Shown piece by piece: positions 27,587-37,371 of a stretch of DNA of 64,000 nt; the stretch's first letter is position 1, and each line of letters begins with the position of its first letter. Location of the stretch: the NCBI RefSeq assembly GCF_017876115.1, contig NZ_JAGINO010000003.1, forward strand, positions 62,001 through 126,000. Direction: 5' to 3'. A model generated the notes under the pieces. The model searched no databases. It was not told where the DNA came from and was given only the letters and a program-made list of their open reading frames with translations. Both the position numbers and the translations under genes were made by a program. The DNA is from Azospirillum picis. Lineage in GTDB: Bacteria > Pseudomonadota > Alphaproteobacteria > Azospirillales > Azospirillaceae.

Positions 27587-28567
27587 TTACTGTCCGACCA
27601 CCTTGGTGGCGCGCGTCATCACGGACTCCGGCAGGGTGACCCCCATTGCGGACGCCGACGTCGGGTTGACGAACAGGTCGGCGCCCTTGGCATGCTCGAC
27701 CGTGATGTCTCCCGGCTTCTCGCCCTTCAGCACGCGGGCGACGATGGCGCCGGCCTGCTTGCCGACCTGGAAATAGTCGAAGCCGATCGAGGCGACGGTA
27801 CCGCGGGCGACGCTGTCGGTATCGGCGGAAAAGACCGGCAGCTTGGCCTGCCGGCCGACCGCGATCACGCTTTCCAGCGCCGAGATGACGGTGTTGTCCA
27901 GCGGGATGTAGACGGCGTCGGCCTTGCCGACCAGGCCGCGGATCGCCTGCTGGGCGTCGGACGATTTCTGGACCGCTGCCTCGACGACCGTCAGGCCGGC
28001 CTTCCCCGCCTCGTCCTTCAGTGCCTTGACCAGCACGATGGAGTTCGGTTCCCCGGGATTGTAGAGCACGCCGATGCGCTTGGCCTGGGGCAGGATCTCG
28101 CGGATCAGCGCCACATGCTCGCCGACCGGCGCCATGTCCGAGAGGCCGGTGATGTTGGCGCCCGGCTTGTCCATCGACTTGACGAGCTGCGCCGAAACCG
28201 GATCGGTCACCGCGGTGAAGACCACGGGAATGTCGCGGGTCGCCGCCGCGACCGCCTGGGCGGACGGCGTCGAGATCGGGACGATCACGTCGGGGCGGGA
28301 ACCGGCGAACTGGCGGGCGATCTGGGCGGCGGTCGCCGGGTTGCCCTGGGCGCTCTGGTACTCGACCGTCAGGGACTTGCCCTGGATCCAGCCGGCCTCC
28401 TTCAGGGCTTCCACCACGCCATCACGGGTGGCGTCGAGCGACGGATGCTGGACGATGGCGGTGATGGCGACGGTCTTGTTCTGCGCCATTGCCGGCACGG
28501 ACACCGCGAGCGGGGCCGCGACGACGGCGAGGGCGCCCGCGGCGCGCAACAGACGGGTGACGGACAT
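27587..28567 (-). CDS. ABC transporter substrate-binding protein (ABC_sub_bind family, TrpX-like)
   Basis: The 326-residue protein has a cleavable signal peptide (about 28 residues, ending ...PAMAQ) and the PF04392-type fold: VQHPSLDATRDGV, TPSAQAV and GVLYNPGEPNS are recognisable. Members named TrpX bind tryptophan or tyrosine in Gram-positive bacteria; the ligand here is not shown by sequence. GGGAG precedes the ATG by ten bases. It is the first gene of a three-gene importer and lies in the periplasm. Confidence 0.9.
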   Translation of the reverse strand: MSVTRLLRAAGALAVVAAPLAVSVPAMAQNKTVAITAIVQHPSLDATRDGVVEALKEAGWIQGKSLTVEYQSAQGNPATAAQIARQFAGSRPDVIVPISTPSAQAVAAATRDIPVVFTAVTDPVSAQLVKSMDKPGANITGLSDMAPVGEHVALIREILPQAKRIGVLYNPGEPNSIVLVKALKDEAGKAGLTVVEAAVQKSSDAQQAIRGLVGKADAVYIPLDNTVISALESVIAVGRQAKLPVFSADTDSVARGTVASIGFDYFQVGKQAGAIVARVLKGEKPGDITVEHAKGADLFVNPTSASAMGVTLPESVMTRATKVVGQ

Positions 28568-28733
28568 GGCTGGAAATCTCCCGGACGCAAAGGTCTTCCC
28601 CTAGACCGCAAGCGGTGCCGGCGTCAACTCGGCTGCGATGTCGCATCCGGCGCGTCCGGCGGACCCGTTGCGATCGGGGGGTGCGGTTTCGTGGCTGTGA
28701 GCCTATATTGTGGGCACCACGGAAGGAATGGCC

Positions 28734-29117
28734 ATGACCGTCGAAACAGCCGCCGCTCCCTCGAAATTCCTCGCCTCGTTCCGCGGCCTGCTCGGCTGCT
28801 GCCCCAACTGCGGGCGCGGGCGGCTGCTGCGCAACTTCCTGAAGCCGGTCGAGCGCTGCTCGGCCTGCGGCGAGGCGTTCGGCCATCTGCGCGCCGACGA
28901 CGCGCCGCCCTGGATGACGATCCTGATCGTTGGCCACATCGTGATCCCGGCCCTTCTGTCGGTGGAGCAGAGCTATGAACCGCCGACCTGGGTCCATCTC
29001 ACGGTCTGGCCCCTGCTGACCCTGGTGCTTACCCTCCTCCTGCTGCCCCGCTGCAAGGGCCTCGTGCTGGGCCTGCTCTGGAGCACCGGCGCTCCGGGGT
29101 CGGAGCAGGAGGGATAG
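28734..29117 (+). CDS. DUF983 family membrane protein
   Basis: The 127-residue protein has two CxxC pairs (CCPNCGRG and CSACGE), which suggest a zinc ribbon, then two hydrophobic helices (about residues 62-80 and 87-110). That is the DUF983 pattern common in alphaproteobacteria. Its function is unknown. The ATG at 28734 has GGAAGGA six bases upstream. It faces away from the transporter operon and ends before a strong terminator. Confidence 0.85.
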   Translation: MTVETAAAPSKFLASFRGLLGCCPNCGRGRLLRNFLKPVERCSACGEAFGHLRADDAPPWMTILIVGHIVIPALLSVEQSYEPPTWVHLTVWPLLTLVLTLLLLPRCKGLVLGLLWSTGAPGSEQEG

Positions 29118-29151
29118 GACGGCCTGCCGTCCGGCGACTGGCGAAACGATG

Positions 29152-29183
29152 AAAGGCGCCGCGGAGCAGTCCGCGGCGCCTTT
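29152..29183 (+). terminator. Rho-independent terminator after the DUF983 gene
   Basis: Fourteen-base perfect arms (29152-29165 and 29170-29183) close on the loop gcag and end in TTTT. It is a textbook intrinsic terminator 34 bases past the stop codon, and the A-rich left edge could let it work both ways. Confidence 0.88.
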
Positions 29184-29232
29184 TCCATTCCGGCGGGATG
29201 GCCAAGCCCTGAGGCGGGCTTCCGTGCCTGCT

Positions 29233-29415
29233 TCAGCGTGCGCTCGGCGTCAGGGCGGGCCCAGGATGAGCGGCACGACCGCCGAACAGGCTGTTGCGCA
29301 GCTTCCCGAACAGTTCGCGCAGGTATTCGGCGCGCATGCGGCGGGCAGCCATCATGATTTCGTCATGGGTACGAACGTCGCGGTCTTCGGTAAGCAGCAT
29401 CTTCGACATGACCAT
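29233..29415 (-). CDS. Small unknown protein (60 residues)
   Basis: I do not recognise a named family with certainty. The 60-residue product begins MVMSKMLLTEDRD, has an amphipathic helix rich in Arg and Met (EIMMAARRMRAEYLRELF) and a polar, proline-containing tail. It resembles small DUF1127-like proteins but lacks their L-x-D-I-G core. GGAG lies five bases before the ATG at 29415, which supports translation. An upstream in-frame extension to 29556 is AT-rich and contains a dyad, so it is unlikely to be coding. Confidence 0.65.
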   Translation of the reverse strand: MVMSKMLLTEDRDVRTHDEIMMAARRMRAEYLRELFGKLRNSLFGGRAAHPGPALTPSAR

Positions 29416-29450
29416 GGAATCTCCACTTGGGGTGAGAGACGTCCACTCCC

Positions 29451-29482
29451 TTTTGGATTTCTGTGTTTGGTAAAATCCAAAA
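29451..29482 (-). promoter_or_regulatory. Dyad upstream of the 60-residue protein gene
   Basis: Perfect ten-base arms, ttttggattt (29451-29460) and aaatccaaaa (29473-29482), are separated by 12 bases. They lie 36-67 bases upstream of the start codon in an AT-rich patch. This could be an operator or a leader hairpin. Confidence 0.45.
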
Positions 29483-29577
29483 TAGGGCAGAGCTTCTGTC
29501 CTAGGAAGTGCTGTCCACGCAAGGCCGCCTGACGTTTTCCGTATCAGCTTCTCCAATTAATAGATGTACGAACGATT

Positions 29578-29601
29578 GTGCCGCCACATTTGTGGCGGCA
29601 C
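29578..29601 (-). terminator. Hairpin downstream of the 29657-30022 gene
   Basis: Arms gtgccgccac (29578-29587) and gtggcggcac (29592-29601) pair perfectly around attt. It lies about 55 bases past the minus-strand stop. There is no U-run, so termination is tentative. Confidence 0.45.
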
Positions 29602-29656
29602 CGGCCGGCGCCGATTGTGCGCCTTGGTCCGTCGCGCCGGCTGTTCAGCTTCGCGA

Positions 29657-30022
29657 CTACCGGCCGTCCCGGGCACCGTCGACGGCGACATTGCGGTCGG
29701 AGACGATGCGATCGTCGGGCAGTCCGTCCGGCCGTCCGGCCGGGCGTTGCGGATGGTCCGGCTGGCGCGGCGGCAACGGGCCGGTGCCGAGACCACCCTC
29801 TTCCTCGCTGCCGGGAATGCCGAAGTCGTCCTCGGCCGGCCGGTCGGCGGCGGTGCCGGCACCAGGGCCGATGATCCGCTGGAACCCTTCGACCTGCTCG
29901 TCGACGTCGGGATGGTCGCGGGTCTCGCGGATGTCGAGCGGAATCCTGCGCTCGTCGACACCGTCACTGTCGTTGGGGCCGCCGCGAACGGGGCGGTCGT
30001 CGCGTCGATCGTTGGTTGCCAT
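29657..30022 (-). CDS. Unknown acidic, probably disordered protein
   Basis: I do not recognise this 121-residue protein. It is hydrophilic and rich in Asp, Arg, Gly and Pro, with almost no hydrophobic core, so it is probably disordered. The segment VDEQVEGFQRIIGPG is the only part that looks foldable. GGGAG lies about eight bases before the ATG, which favours a real gene. On the opposite strand an open frame of similar length looks less plausible. It could be a small stress-related or scaffolding protein, but nothing in the sequence shows that. Confidence 0.55.
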   Translation of the reverse strand: MATNDRRDDRPVRGGPNDSDGVDERRIPLDIRETRDHPDVDEQVEGFQRIIGPGAGTAADRPAEDDFGIPGSEEEGGLGTGPLPPRQPDHPQRPAGRPDGLPDDRIVSDRNVAVDGARDGR

Positions 30023-30088
30023 CGGTGGTCTCCCGTCTGTTGCGCGCGCTGCCGCGCCACATCTTGAGTAACGACGTATCGAGCAACC

Positions 30089-30904
30089 TCAACAGGGCGG
30101 GACGGAACTCGTCACCGTCTGGACATCGAACCAGCCGGCGACGCCGTGGCGCAGGTCGCGCCGGCGATCCTGTTCGGGGGCGGGGGCGATCTCCCAGAGC
30201 CAGGACATGTCGGGGGCGGGCAGGGAAAGGCCCCAGCTTGAGTCCTCCACCTCAAGGATCTCTCCGCCCCGCAGCCAGCAACTGTCGATGTCGGTGAACA
30301 GCGCGGCCCTATCCGCGACCCGCAGCAGCCAGTCGAGATGGCCGTGCACCATCCGACCGGCGAAGGCCAGGCGTTCGCCATCGGGAGTGTCGGGGAGATG
30401 GCGCTCCACCGCGTCCAACGGCAGCAGCGGCAATTGGGACAGCAGGTTGCAGGAGACCGCGAAGCGGAAAGGGGCGCCGTCGGGAAGTGGTGCCGTGAAC
30501 CGTTCCGGCAGCGGCCCGCCGCGGTCGAGAGCCGCCGCCAATGGCGCCAGGGCTCCGGTGATGTCCATCTCCAGCAGTTCGACGTTGGGAAAGCGGGCCA
30601 CGCGGCGCCGGACGGCACGGGGGTGCAGGAGGTCGAGAAGGACCACCCGGTCGAAACGGGCCGCCAGCGGTTCGAGCGGGATTTCGATCAGCCGGCCGGA
30701 GCCGGCGACCAGGGCCTGGCCGCCCGGCTCGACGCGCTCCATCGCCTTGTCGATGAAGCGCCTGCAGGCGGCGACATGCGGTGCCCAGGCACGCCGCTGC
30801 CGCCGGTAACGGGCACCCAGCGCCACCATCTCCGCCAGGTAGCCGAAGCGTCGGGCCAGCGGATCGCAGGGCGTGGTCAGGTATTCGAAGGCTTCTCGCA
30901 ACAT
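30089..30904 (-). CDS. Conserved-looking hypothetical protein, possible methyltransferase fold
   Basis: This 271-residue protein is not one I can name. The segment QALVAGSGRLIEIPLEPLA, followed by an acidic strand end (VVLLDLLHP) and VELLEMDITG, has the order of motifs I to II of a Rossmann-fold SAM-dependent methyltransferase. The glycine motif is weak, so cofactor binding is unproven. No signal peptide or membrane helix is seen. It diverges from the FolM-like SDR gene with about 60 bases between the starts. Confidence 0.7.
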   Translation of the reverse strand: MLREAFEYLTTPCDPLARRFGYLAEMVALGARYRRQRRAWAPHVAACRRFIDKAMERVEPGGQALVAGSGRLIEIPLEPLAARFDRVVLLDLLHPRAVRRRVARFPNVELLEMDITGALAPLAAALDRGGPLPERFTAPLPDGAPFRFAVSCNLLSQLPLLPLDAVERHLPDTPDGERLAFAGRMVHGHLDWLLRVADRAALFTDIDSCWLRGGEILEVEDSSWGLSLPAPDMSWLWEIAPAPEQDRRRDLRHGVAGWFDVQTVTSSVPPC

Positions 30905-30966
30905 CGCCGGTTCCGGCCTCCTCTCTCCCCCTTGACCCGCGGCGGTGGCAAGGTACCTATGGCGGC

Positions 30967-31737
30967 ATGGTGGAGATCAAGAGGAAAACGGCCCTGGTCA
31001 CCGGGGCCGGCAAGCGCATCGGGCGGGCAATCGCGCTCGATCTGGCCGGGCGGGGCTGGGAGGTCGCCGTCCATTACCGTCAATCCCGCGACGAGGCGGA
31101 TGCCGTGGTCGCCGAGATCGGCCAGGCGGGCGGCAGGGCCATGGCGTTTGCGGCGGACCTGGACCGCGAGGAGGACATGCAGGCGCTGGTGCCGGCTGTG
31201 GCCGCCGCCCTGGGGCCGCCGACCCTGCTGGTCAACAATGCCTCGCGGTTCGAACGCGACGAGGTTTCCGATGCCAGCAGGGCCTCCTGGGATGCCCACA
31301 TGGAGGCCAACCTCCGCGCTCCCTTCGTGCTGTCGCAGTGCTTCGCCGCCAGCCTGCCGGACGGCGAGCAGGGGCTGATCGTCAACATGCTCGACCAGCG
31401 CGTCTGGAACCCGACGCCGCACTTCGTGTCCTACACCCTGTCGAAGATGGGGCTGTGGGCGCTGACCCGCACGCTAGCGCTGGCGCTGGCGCCACGCATC
31501 CGGGTGAACGGCATCGGCCCGGGGCCGACCCTTCGCAACGACCGCCAGAGCGAAGAGGAGTTCGCCGCACAGTGGGAGTCGACCCCGCTGAAGCGCGGGA
31601 CCACGCCGGAGGAGGTCTGCGCGGCGTTGCGGTTCCTGATCGACGCGCCGGCGATGACGGGCCAGATGCTGGCGCTGGACGGTGGCGAGCATCTGGGATG
31701 GGCGCAGCCGGCGCATGGCTTCGTCGCCGTCGAATAG
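30967..31737 (+). CDS. SDR family oxidoreductase, FolM/pteridine-reductase-like
   Basis: The 256-residue enzyme has the cofactor motif TGAGKRIGRAIA, NNAS in place of NNAG, and the catalytic YTLSK. The GxxKRIG variant and the stretch NMLDQRVWNPTPHF resemble dihydromonapterin or pteridine reductases (FolM type), in which the usual catalytic Ser is replaced. It would use NADPH on a pterin-like substrate. The ATG at 30967 follows the short divergent gap. The FolM assignment is moderate; the SDR assignment is firm. Confidence 0.82.
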   Translation: MVEIKRKTALVTGAGKRIGRAIALDLAGRGWEVAVHYRQSRDEADAVVAEIGQAGGRAMAFAADLDREEDMQALVPAVAAALGPPTLLVNNASRFERDEVSDASRASWDAHMEANLRAPFVLSQCFAASLPDGEQGLIVNMLDQRVWNPTPHFVSYTLSKMGLWALTRTLALALAPRIRVNGIGPGPTLRNDRQSEEEFAAQWESTPLKRGTTPEEVCAALRFLIDAPAMTGQMLALDGGEHLGWAQPAHGFVAVE

Positions 31738-32141
31738 CCGCCGGCTTCCGGCGCGTGACGTGTCCCGGAACGGGGCGGCAACCGCCGGGCTGGACGGAAA
31801 CTTGTGCGCCGCGGTGAAAAGGACCGCGCGTTTTACACAGGTGGCCCTACCGGCGCAAGCGTCGCCTTTCCGTGGCGGAGAAATTTGTGGTGGCGCGACA
31901 AATGCCTCCATTGACTCGGAGCTGACTTAAGGAAATCAACGCTTTAGCAAAAATGCACAAAAAACAGGCAGAAGTCAGCGAGCCCTTGCGGCGCCTTGCT
32001 GCGAACAGTCTACTCCCTTTGTTATCGACAAACTTATCCACAGGAATAGTGGATAGTCTGATCGGACGGTGAGTCGCTCCTTCTGCGCCGCGCCCCCACC
32101 CGACGGTTGACCCGCGCAGCCCGGTCTACGACATTCTGGTC
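31738..32141. other. Intergenic region before uvrC with AT-rich patch
   Basis: About 400 bases have no convincing gene. The left part is GC-rich. The stretch around 31880-32060 is much more AT-rich than the window and includes a run of A (aaaaaac). The DnaA-box-like cluster listed separately sits at its right end. It presumably also holds the uvrC promoter. Confidence 0.55.
32022..32056. promoter_or_regulatory. Cluster of DnaA-box-like sequences upstream of uvrC
   Basis: TTATCCACA at 32034-32042 matches the DnaA box consensus exactly. TTATCGACA at 32022-32030 differs by one base. AGTGGATAG at 32048-32056 is an inverted site with two mismatches. Three sites within 35 bases next to AT-rich DNA could bind DnaA, either as a transcription control or as part of an origin. 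Confidence 0.45.
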
Positions 32142-34100
<1,959 letters not shown>

Positions 34101-34205
34101 AATGCAGGCACCGGCAAACGGCCGGCGGACCGGCCGGCGCTCTCAGGGGATGCCGCAACCGGCGCGCCGATCAGCGACAATCACCAGCGGTTCGAGTTCC
34201 CCGTC

Positions 34206-34808
34206 ATGCTGACCAGCCTGCCAAACCTGCTGACCCTGTCGCGCATCGCGGTGATCCCGCTGGTCGTCGGGCTGTTCTATGTGCCGGAGGCGTGGGCGGC
34301 CTACACCGCCTGCGCGCTCTATGCCGCCGCCTGCATCACCGATTGGTTCGACGGCTATCTGGCGCGTGCCTGGGCCCAGGAGAGCGTGATCGGCAAGTTC
34401 CTCGACCCGATCGCCGACAAGCTGCTGGTCGCGGCCACCCTGATCATGCTCGCCGGCTTCCACCGGCTGACGGGGCTTTCGATCCTGCCGGCGGTGGTGA
34501 TCCTGCTGCGCGAGGTGCTGGTCTCCGGCCTGCGCGAGTATCTGGCCGGGCTGCATGTCGGCGTGCCGGTGACCTGGCTGGCGAAGTGGAAGACCACCAT
34601 CCAGATGATCGCGCTGGGATTCCTGATCGTCGGCGACTATGGCCCGGTGGAGGTGCCGGTCACCTTCATCGGCACCGTCGGATTGTGGATTGCCGCCGCC
34701 CTGACCTTCTACACCGGGTGGGACTACATGCGCGCGGGCATGACCCACATGATGGCGGCCCCGCCGCCGAAATCGCCGGCGGCCCGGTCCGCCCGCAGCG
34801 CCGGCTGA
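34206..34808 (+). CDS. pgsA: CDP-diacylglycerol--glycerol-3-phosphate 3-phosphatidyltransferase
   Basis: The 200-residue inner-membrane enzyme makes phosphatidylglycerol phosphate from CDP-diacylglycerol and glycerol 3-phosphate. The CDP-alcohol phosphotransferase motif DWFDGYLAR...GKFLDPIADK has the expected spacing of Asp residues (D-G-x2-A-R-x8-G-x3-D-x3-D). Several hydrophobic helices are visible. The order uvrC-pgsA-mobB is tight (29 bases to mobB), which suggests co-transcription. Confidence 0.95.
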   Translation: MLTSLPNLLTLSRIAVIPLVVGLFYVPEAWAAYTACALYAAACITDWFDGYLARAWAQESVIGKFLDPIADKLLVAATLIMLAGFHRLTGLSILPAVVILLREVLVSGLREYLAGLHVGVPVTWLAKWKTTIQMIALGFLIVGDYGPVEVPVTFIGTVGLWIAAALTFYTGWDYMRAGMTHMMAAPPPKSPAARSARSAG

Positions 34809-34837
34809 CCCCGCCAAGACAGAGAGAATTTCCGCCG

Positions 34838-35338
34838 ATGAAGATATTCGGGCTGACCGGCTGGAGCGGCAGCGGCAAGACCTCGCTGATGGTGCGCCTG
34901 ATCCCGGCGCTGACGGCGCGCGGACTCCGGGTGTCGACGGTCAAGCATGCACACAAGGGCTTCGACATCGACCATCCCGGCAAGGACAGCCACAATCACC
35001 GGCTGGCCGGCGCCACCGAGGTGCTGGTCAGCTCGCCACTCCGTTGGGCACTGATGCACGAACTGCGCGACGGCGATCCAGAGCTGACGCTGTCGCACCT
35101 GCTGACCAAGGTTGCTCCCGTCGACCTGCTGCTGATCGAGGGATTCAAGCGCGAACCCCATGAGAAGATCGAGGTCTGGCGCGCCGAGGTCGACAAGCCG
35201 CTGATCGCCCCCGACGACGACAGCATCGTGGCGGTGGCCAGCGACGGCCCGGTGCCCGGCTGCCCGGTGCCGGTGCTCGATCTCAACGATGCCGAGGCGA
35301 TCGCGGCGTTCGTGGTGGGACGCTGCAACCTCGCGTGA
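34838..35338 (+). CDS. mobB: Molybdopterin-guanine dinucleotide biosynthesis protein MobB
   Basis: The 166-residue P-loop GTPase has Walker A GWSGSGKTSL at the N-terminus, the STVKHAHKGFDIDHPGKDS segment typical of MobB, and LLIEGFKREPH. MobB assists MobA in attaching GMP to molybdopterin. The mobA gene is not in view. It follows pgsA closely. moeA, moaD and moaE lie 3-5 kb downstream on the same strand, though other genes intervene. Confidence 0.93.
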   Translation: MKIFGLTGWSGSGKTSLMVRLIPALTARGLRVSTVKHAHKGFDIDHPGKDSHNHRLAGATEVLVSSPLRWALMHELRDGDPELTLSHLLTKVAPVDLLLIEGFKREPHEKIEVWRAEVDKPLIAPDDDSIVAVASDGPVPGCPVPVLDLNDAEAIAAFVVGRCNLA

Positions 35339-35362
35339 CCAAATCCTGCCGGAGATCCGGTG

Positions 35363-36355
35363 TCAGCGTCGGCGCAGGCGCCCGTCCGGCCCGCGCGCGA
35401 AGCTGCCATAAGCCGCCGCAGCGGCGACAGCGACCCCGGCCATCAGCACGGGCGATATCCAGGCGGGCATCGGGGTGCGGAAGCCGCCGGTGATCCCACG
35501 CCCTTCCACCACCGGGCGGAACAGGTTGCCGTCGGTGGTGGAGGCGGGCGGCTGCTTCTCGAAATGCCGCCGCGCGCCGTGGCCCGCCACCCGTTCGACG
35601 ACCCGCGGCACGGTGGCGTGCCCGAGGCGGGTCAGCGGGGTGAGCGCTCCGACCATCGCGCGTGCGCGCGGCCGGCGGGCGACGGCCACCATGGTCTTCG
35701 CAACGTCTTCGGGATCGTCGTAGAAAGGGCTTTCCGGCGCCAGCTCGTGCCCGGTGTAGTTGGCGGCATGGCTCATGCCGGGCGTGTCGGTGAAGGACGG
35801 ATAGACGCCGCAGACATGCAGGTCCGGGCTGTCCACCAGTTCCGCCCGCAGGCTTTCCAGCAGCCCGTCCAGCCCGAACTTGCTCGCCGCGTAGGCCGCC
35901 GCGTATGGCGCCGGTGCCCAGGCCCCGACCGAGACCGTGGCGATGAAGGTCCCGCGCCCCTGGCGGCGGAAGACGGGAAGCACCGAATGGGCGCCATGGA
36001 GCGGCCCCAGCAGATTGGTCTCGATCACCCGGCGGTGCGCCTCGACCGGGGTGTCGTCGAACCGTCCGAGCGCGCCGACCCCGGCATTGGCGATCCAGAC
36101 GTCGATCGCGCCGAACTCTTCCACTGCGCGGTCGGCAAGGCGCCTCACCGCCTCGGGATCGGTGACGTCGGTGGGCAGGGCGACGGTGTCCGCACCGAGG
36201 CCGCGGCAGTCCTCCGCCACCTCGTCGAGCAACTCTTCCCGGCGGGAGGCCAGCACCAGCCGTGCGCCCTCGCGGGCAAAGGCCAGTGCGGTCGCCCGTC
36301 CGATTCCGCTCGATGCTCCTGCCACCACGACCACAGCTCCATGCAGGTTCCGCAT
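35363..36355 (-). CDS. SDR family oxidoreductase with C-terminal tail, paralogue of 19610-20605
   Basis: This 330-residue short-chain dehydrogenase has AGASSGIG near the N-terminus, NAGVGALG, and the catalytic YAASK. It shares architecture with the SDR at 19610-20605: the same length, the AANYTG motif after the catalytic domain, and a C-terminal tail that ends in a hydrophobic segment (VLMAGVAVAAAAAY). The ATG at 36355 has GAGGGACGAGGG just upstream. The substrate is unknown. It converges on mobB with 24 bases between the stops. Confidence 0.83.
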   Translation of the reverse strand: MRNLHGAVVVVAGASSGIGRATALAFAREGARLVLASRREELLDEVAEDCRGLGADTVALPTDVTDPEAVRRLADRAVEEFGAIDVWIANAGVGALGRFDDTPVEAHRRVIETNLLGPLHGAHSVLPVFRRQGRGTFIATVSVGAWAPAPYAAAYAASKFGLDGLLESLRAELVDSPDLHVCGVYPSFTDTPGMSHAANYTGHELAPESPFYDDPEDVAKTMVAVARRPRARAMVGALTPLTRLGHATVPRVVERVAGHGARRHFEKQPPASTTDGNLFRPVVEGRGITGGFRTPMPAWISPVLMAGVAVAAAAAYGSFARGPDGRLRRR

Positions 36356-36630
36356 CCCTCGTCCCTCTCGCGCCGACATCGTTCCGGTAGCTTCAACAGG
36401 AAGCCGCGCCGGTCGTCGCGACGGTGGCGGTGGTCGGCGGCAGTGACGGTGCTCCTTCGATCCGGCCGGCGCGGGAGCCTGGAGGTGGTACCGCCGGCAT
36501 CCCGGGTGCACGGCATGCCGGCAAGGCTTACGACGTCGAGGAGGATCGACCCGCCTGGGGAGCCGGGTGCCGGGGGACACCGTTCGATTTATCGTGTTCC
36601 CGGAACACAGGGGCTGTATCCAGGGGCACC

Positions 36631-37296
36631 ATGAGCACCTCCGCCATCATTGCCCCGGCGAATCCCGGACCGTCCCGCCACCGGCTCGCCATCTTCGATT
36701 TCGACGGGACCCTGGCCGACTCGTTTCCCTGGTTCATCAGCGTCCTCAACGGGGTGGCCGACCGCTATGGCTTCAACCCGGTCTTGCCGGATGAGATGGA
36801 GATGCTGCGGGGCTATGATGCCCGGCAGATCATGCGCCATCTGCGGGTTCCCGGATGGAAGCTTCCGCTCATCGCCAACCACATGCGGCGGCTGATGGCG
36901 CGCGATATCCATGCGATCAGGCTGTTCGACGGCGTTCCGGCATTGCTGCGCACACTCGACGAGCGCGGCGTGGCGGTCGCCGTCGTCAGCTCCAATTCGG
37001 AAACGAACATTCGCCGGGTGCTGGGGAGGGAGAATGCCGCCCTAGTGGCGCATTTCGCCTGCGGCTCGTCGCTGTTCGGTAAGGCGGCCAAGTTCCGGGC
37101 CTTGCTGCGCCGTACCCGCCTGCCTGCGGGCTCCGTGATCGCCATCGGCGACGAGATCCGCGACATCGAGGCGGCTCGCCGCGTCGGTATGGCATGCGCC
37201 GCGGTGACCTGGGGCTATTCGCGGGGCGACGCACTGGCCGCGCACCGCCCCGACCACCTCGTGGACCGTATAGCGGAGATCGCCGCGCTTTTCTGA
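36631..37296 (+). CDS. HAD-superfamily phosphatase, phosphoglycolate-phosphatase-like
   Basis: The 221-residue protein carries all four HAD motifs: FDFDGTLADS (nucleophile and acid/base Asp), VVSSNS, the lysine in GKAAKF, and IGDEIRDIEAA. The cap is the small helical type of the Gph/PGMB group. It would hydrolyse a small phosphate ester in the cytoplasm; the substrate is not evident. The ATG at 36631 has AGGGG upstream. No operon partner is obvious; the unknown gene at 37372 follows by 75 bases. Confidence 0.85.
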   Translation: MSTSAIIAPANPGPSRHRLAIFDFDGTLADSFPWFISVLNGVADRYGFNPVLPDEMEMLRGYDARQIMRHLRVPGWKLPLIANHMRRLMARDIHAIRLFDGVPALLRTLDERGVAVAVVSSNSETNIRRVLGRENAALVAHFACGSSLFGKAAKFRALLRRTRLPAGSVIAIGDEIRDIEAARRVGMACAAVTWGYSRGDALAAHRPDHLVDRIAEIAALF

Positions 37297-37371
37297 TCGG
37301 CGGCGTCTTCTCAACCGTCGGGCGGTCCCATAGGGTGGAAGACCGAAGCCAACCCATTTCCATTGCCGTTG

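Noticed and set aside
34185..34205. Sequence ggttcgagttcc resembling a tRNA T-arm
   Set aside because: The arms do not pair and no acceptor or anticodon stem can be drawn around it; it is the pgsA leader.
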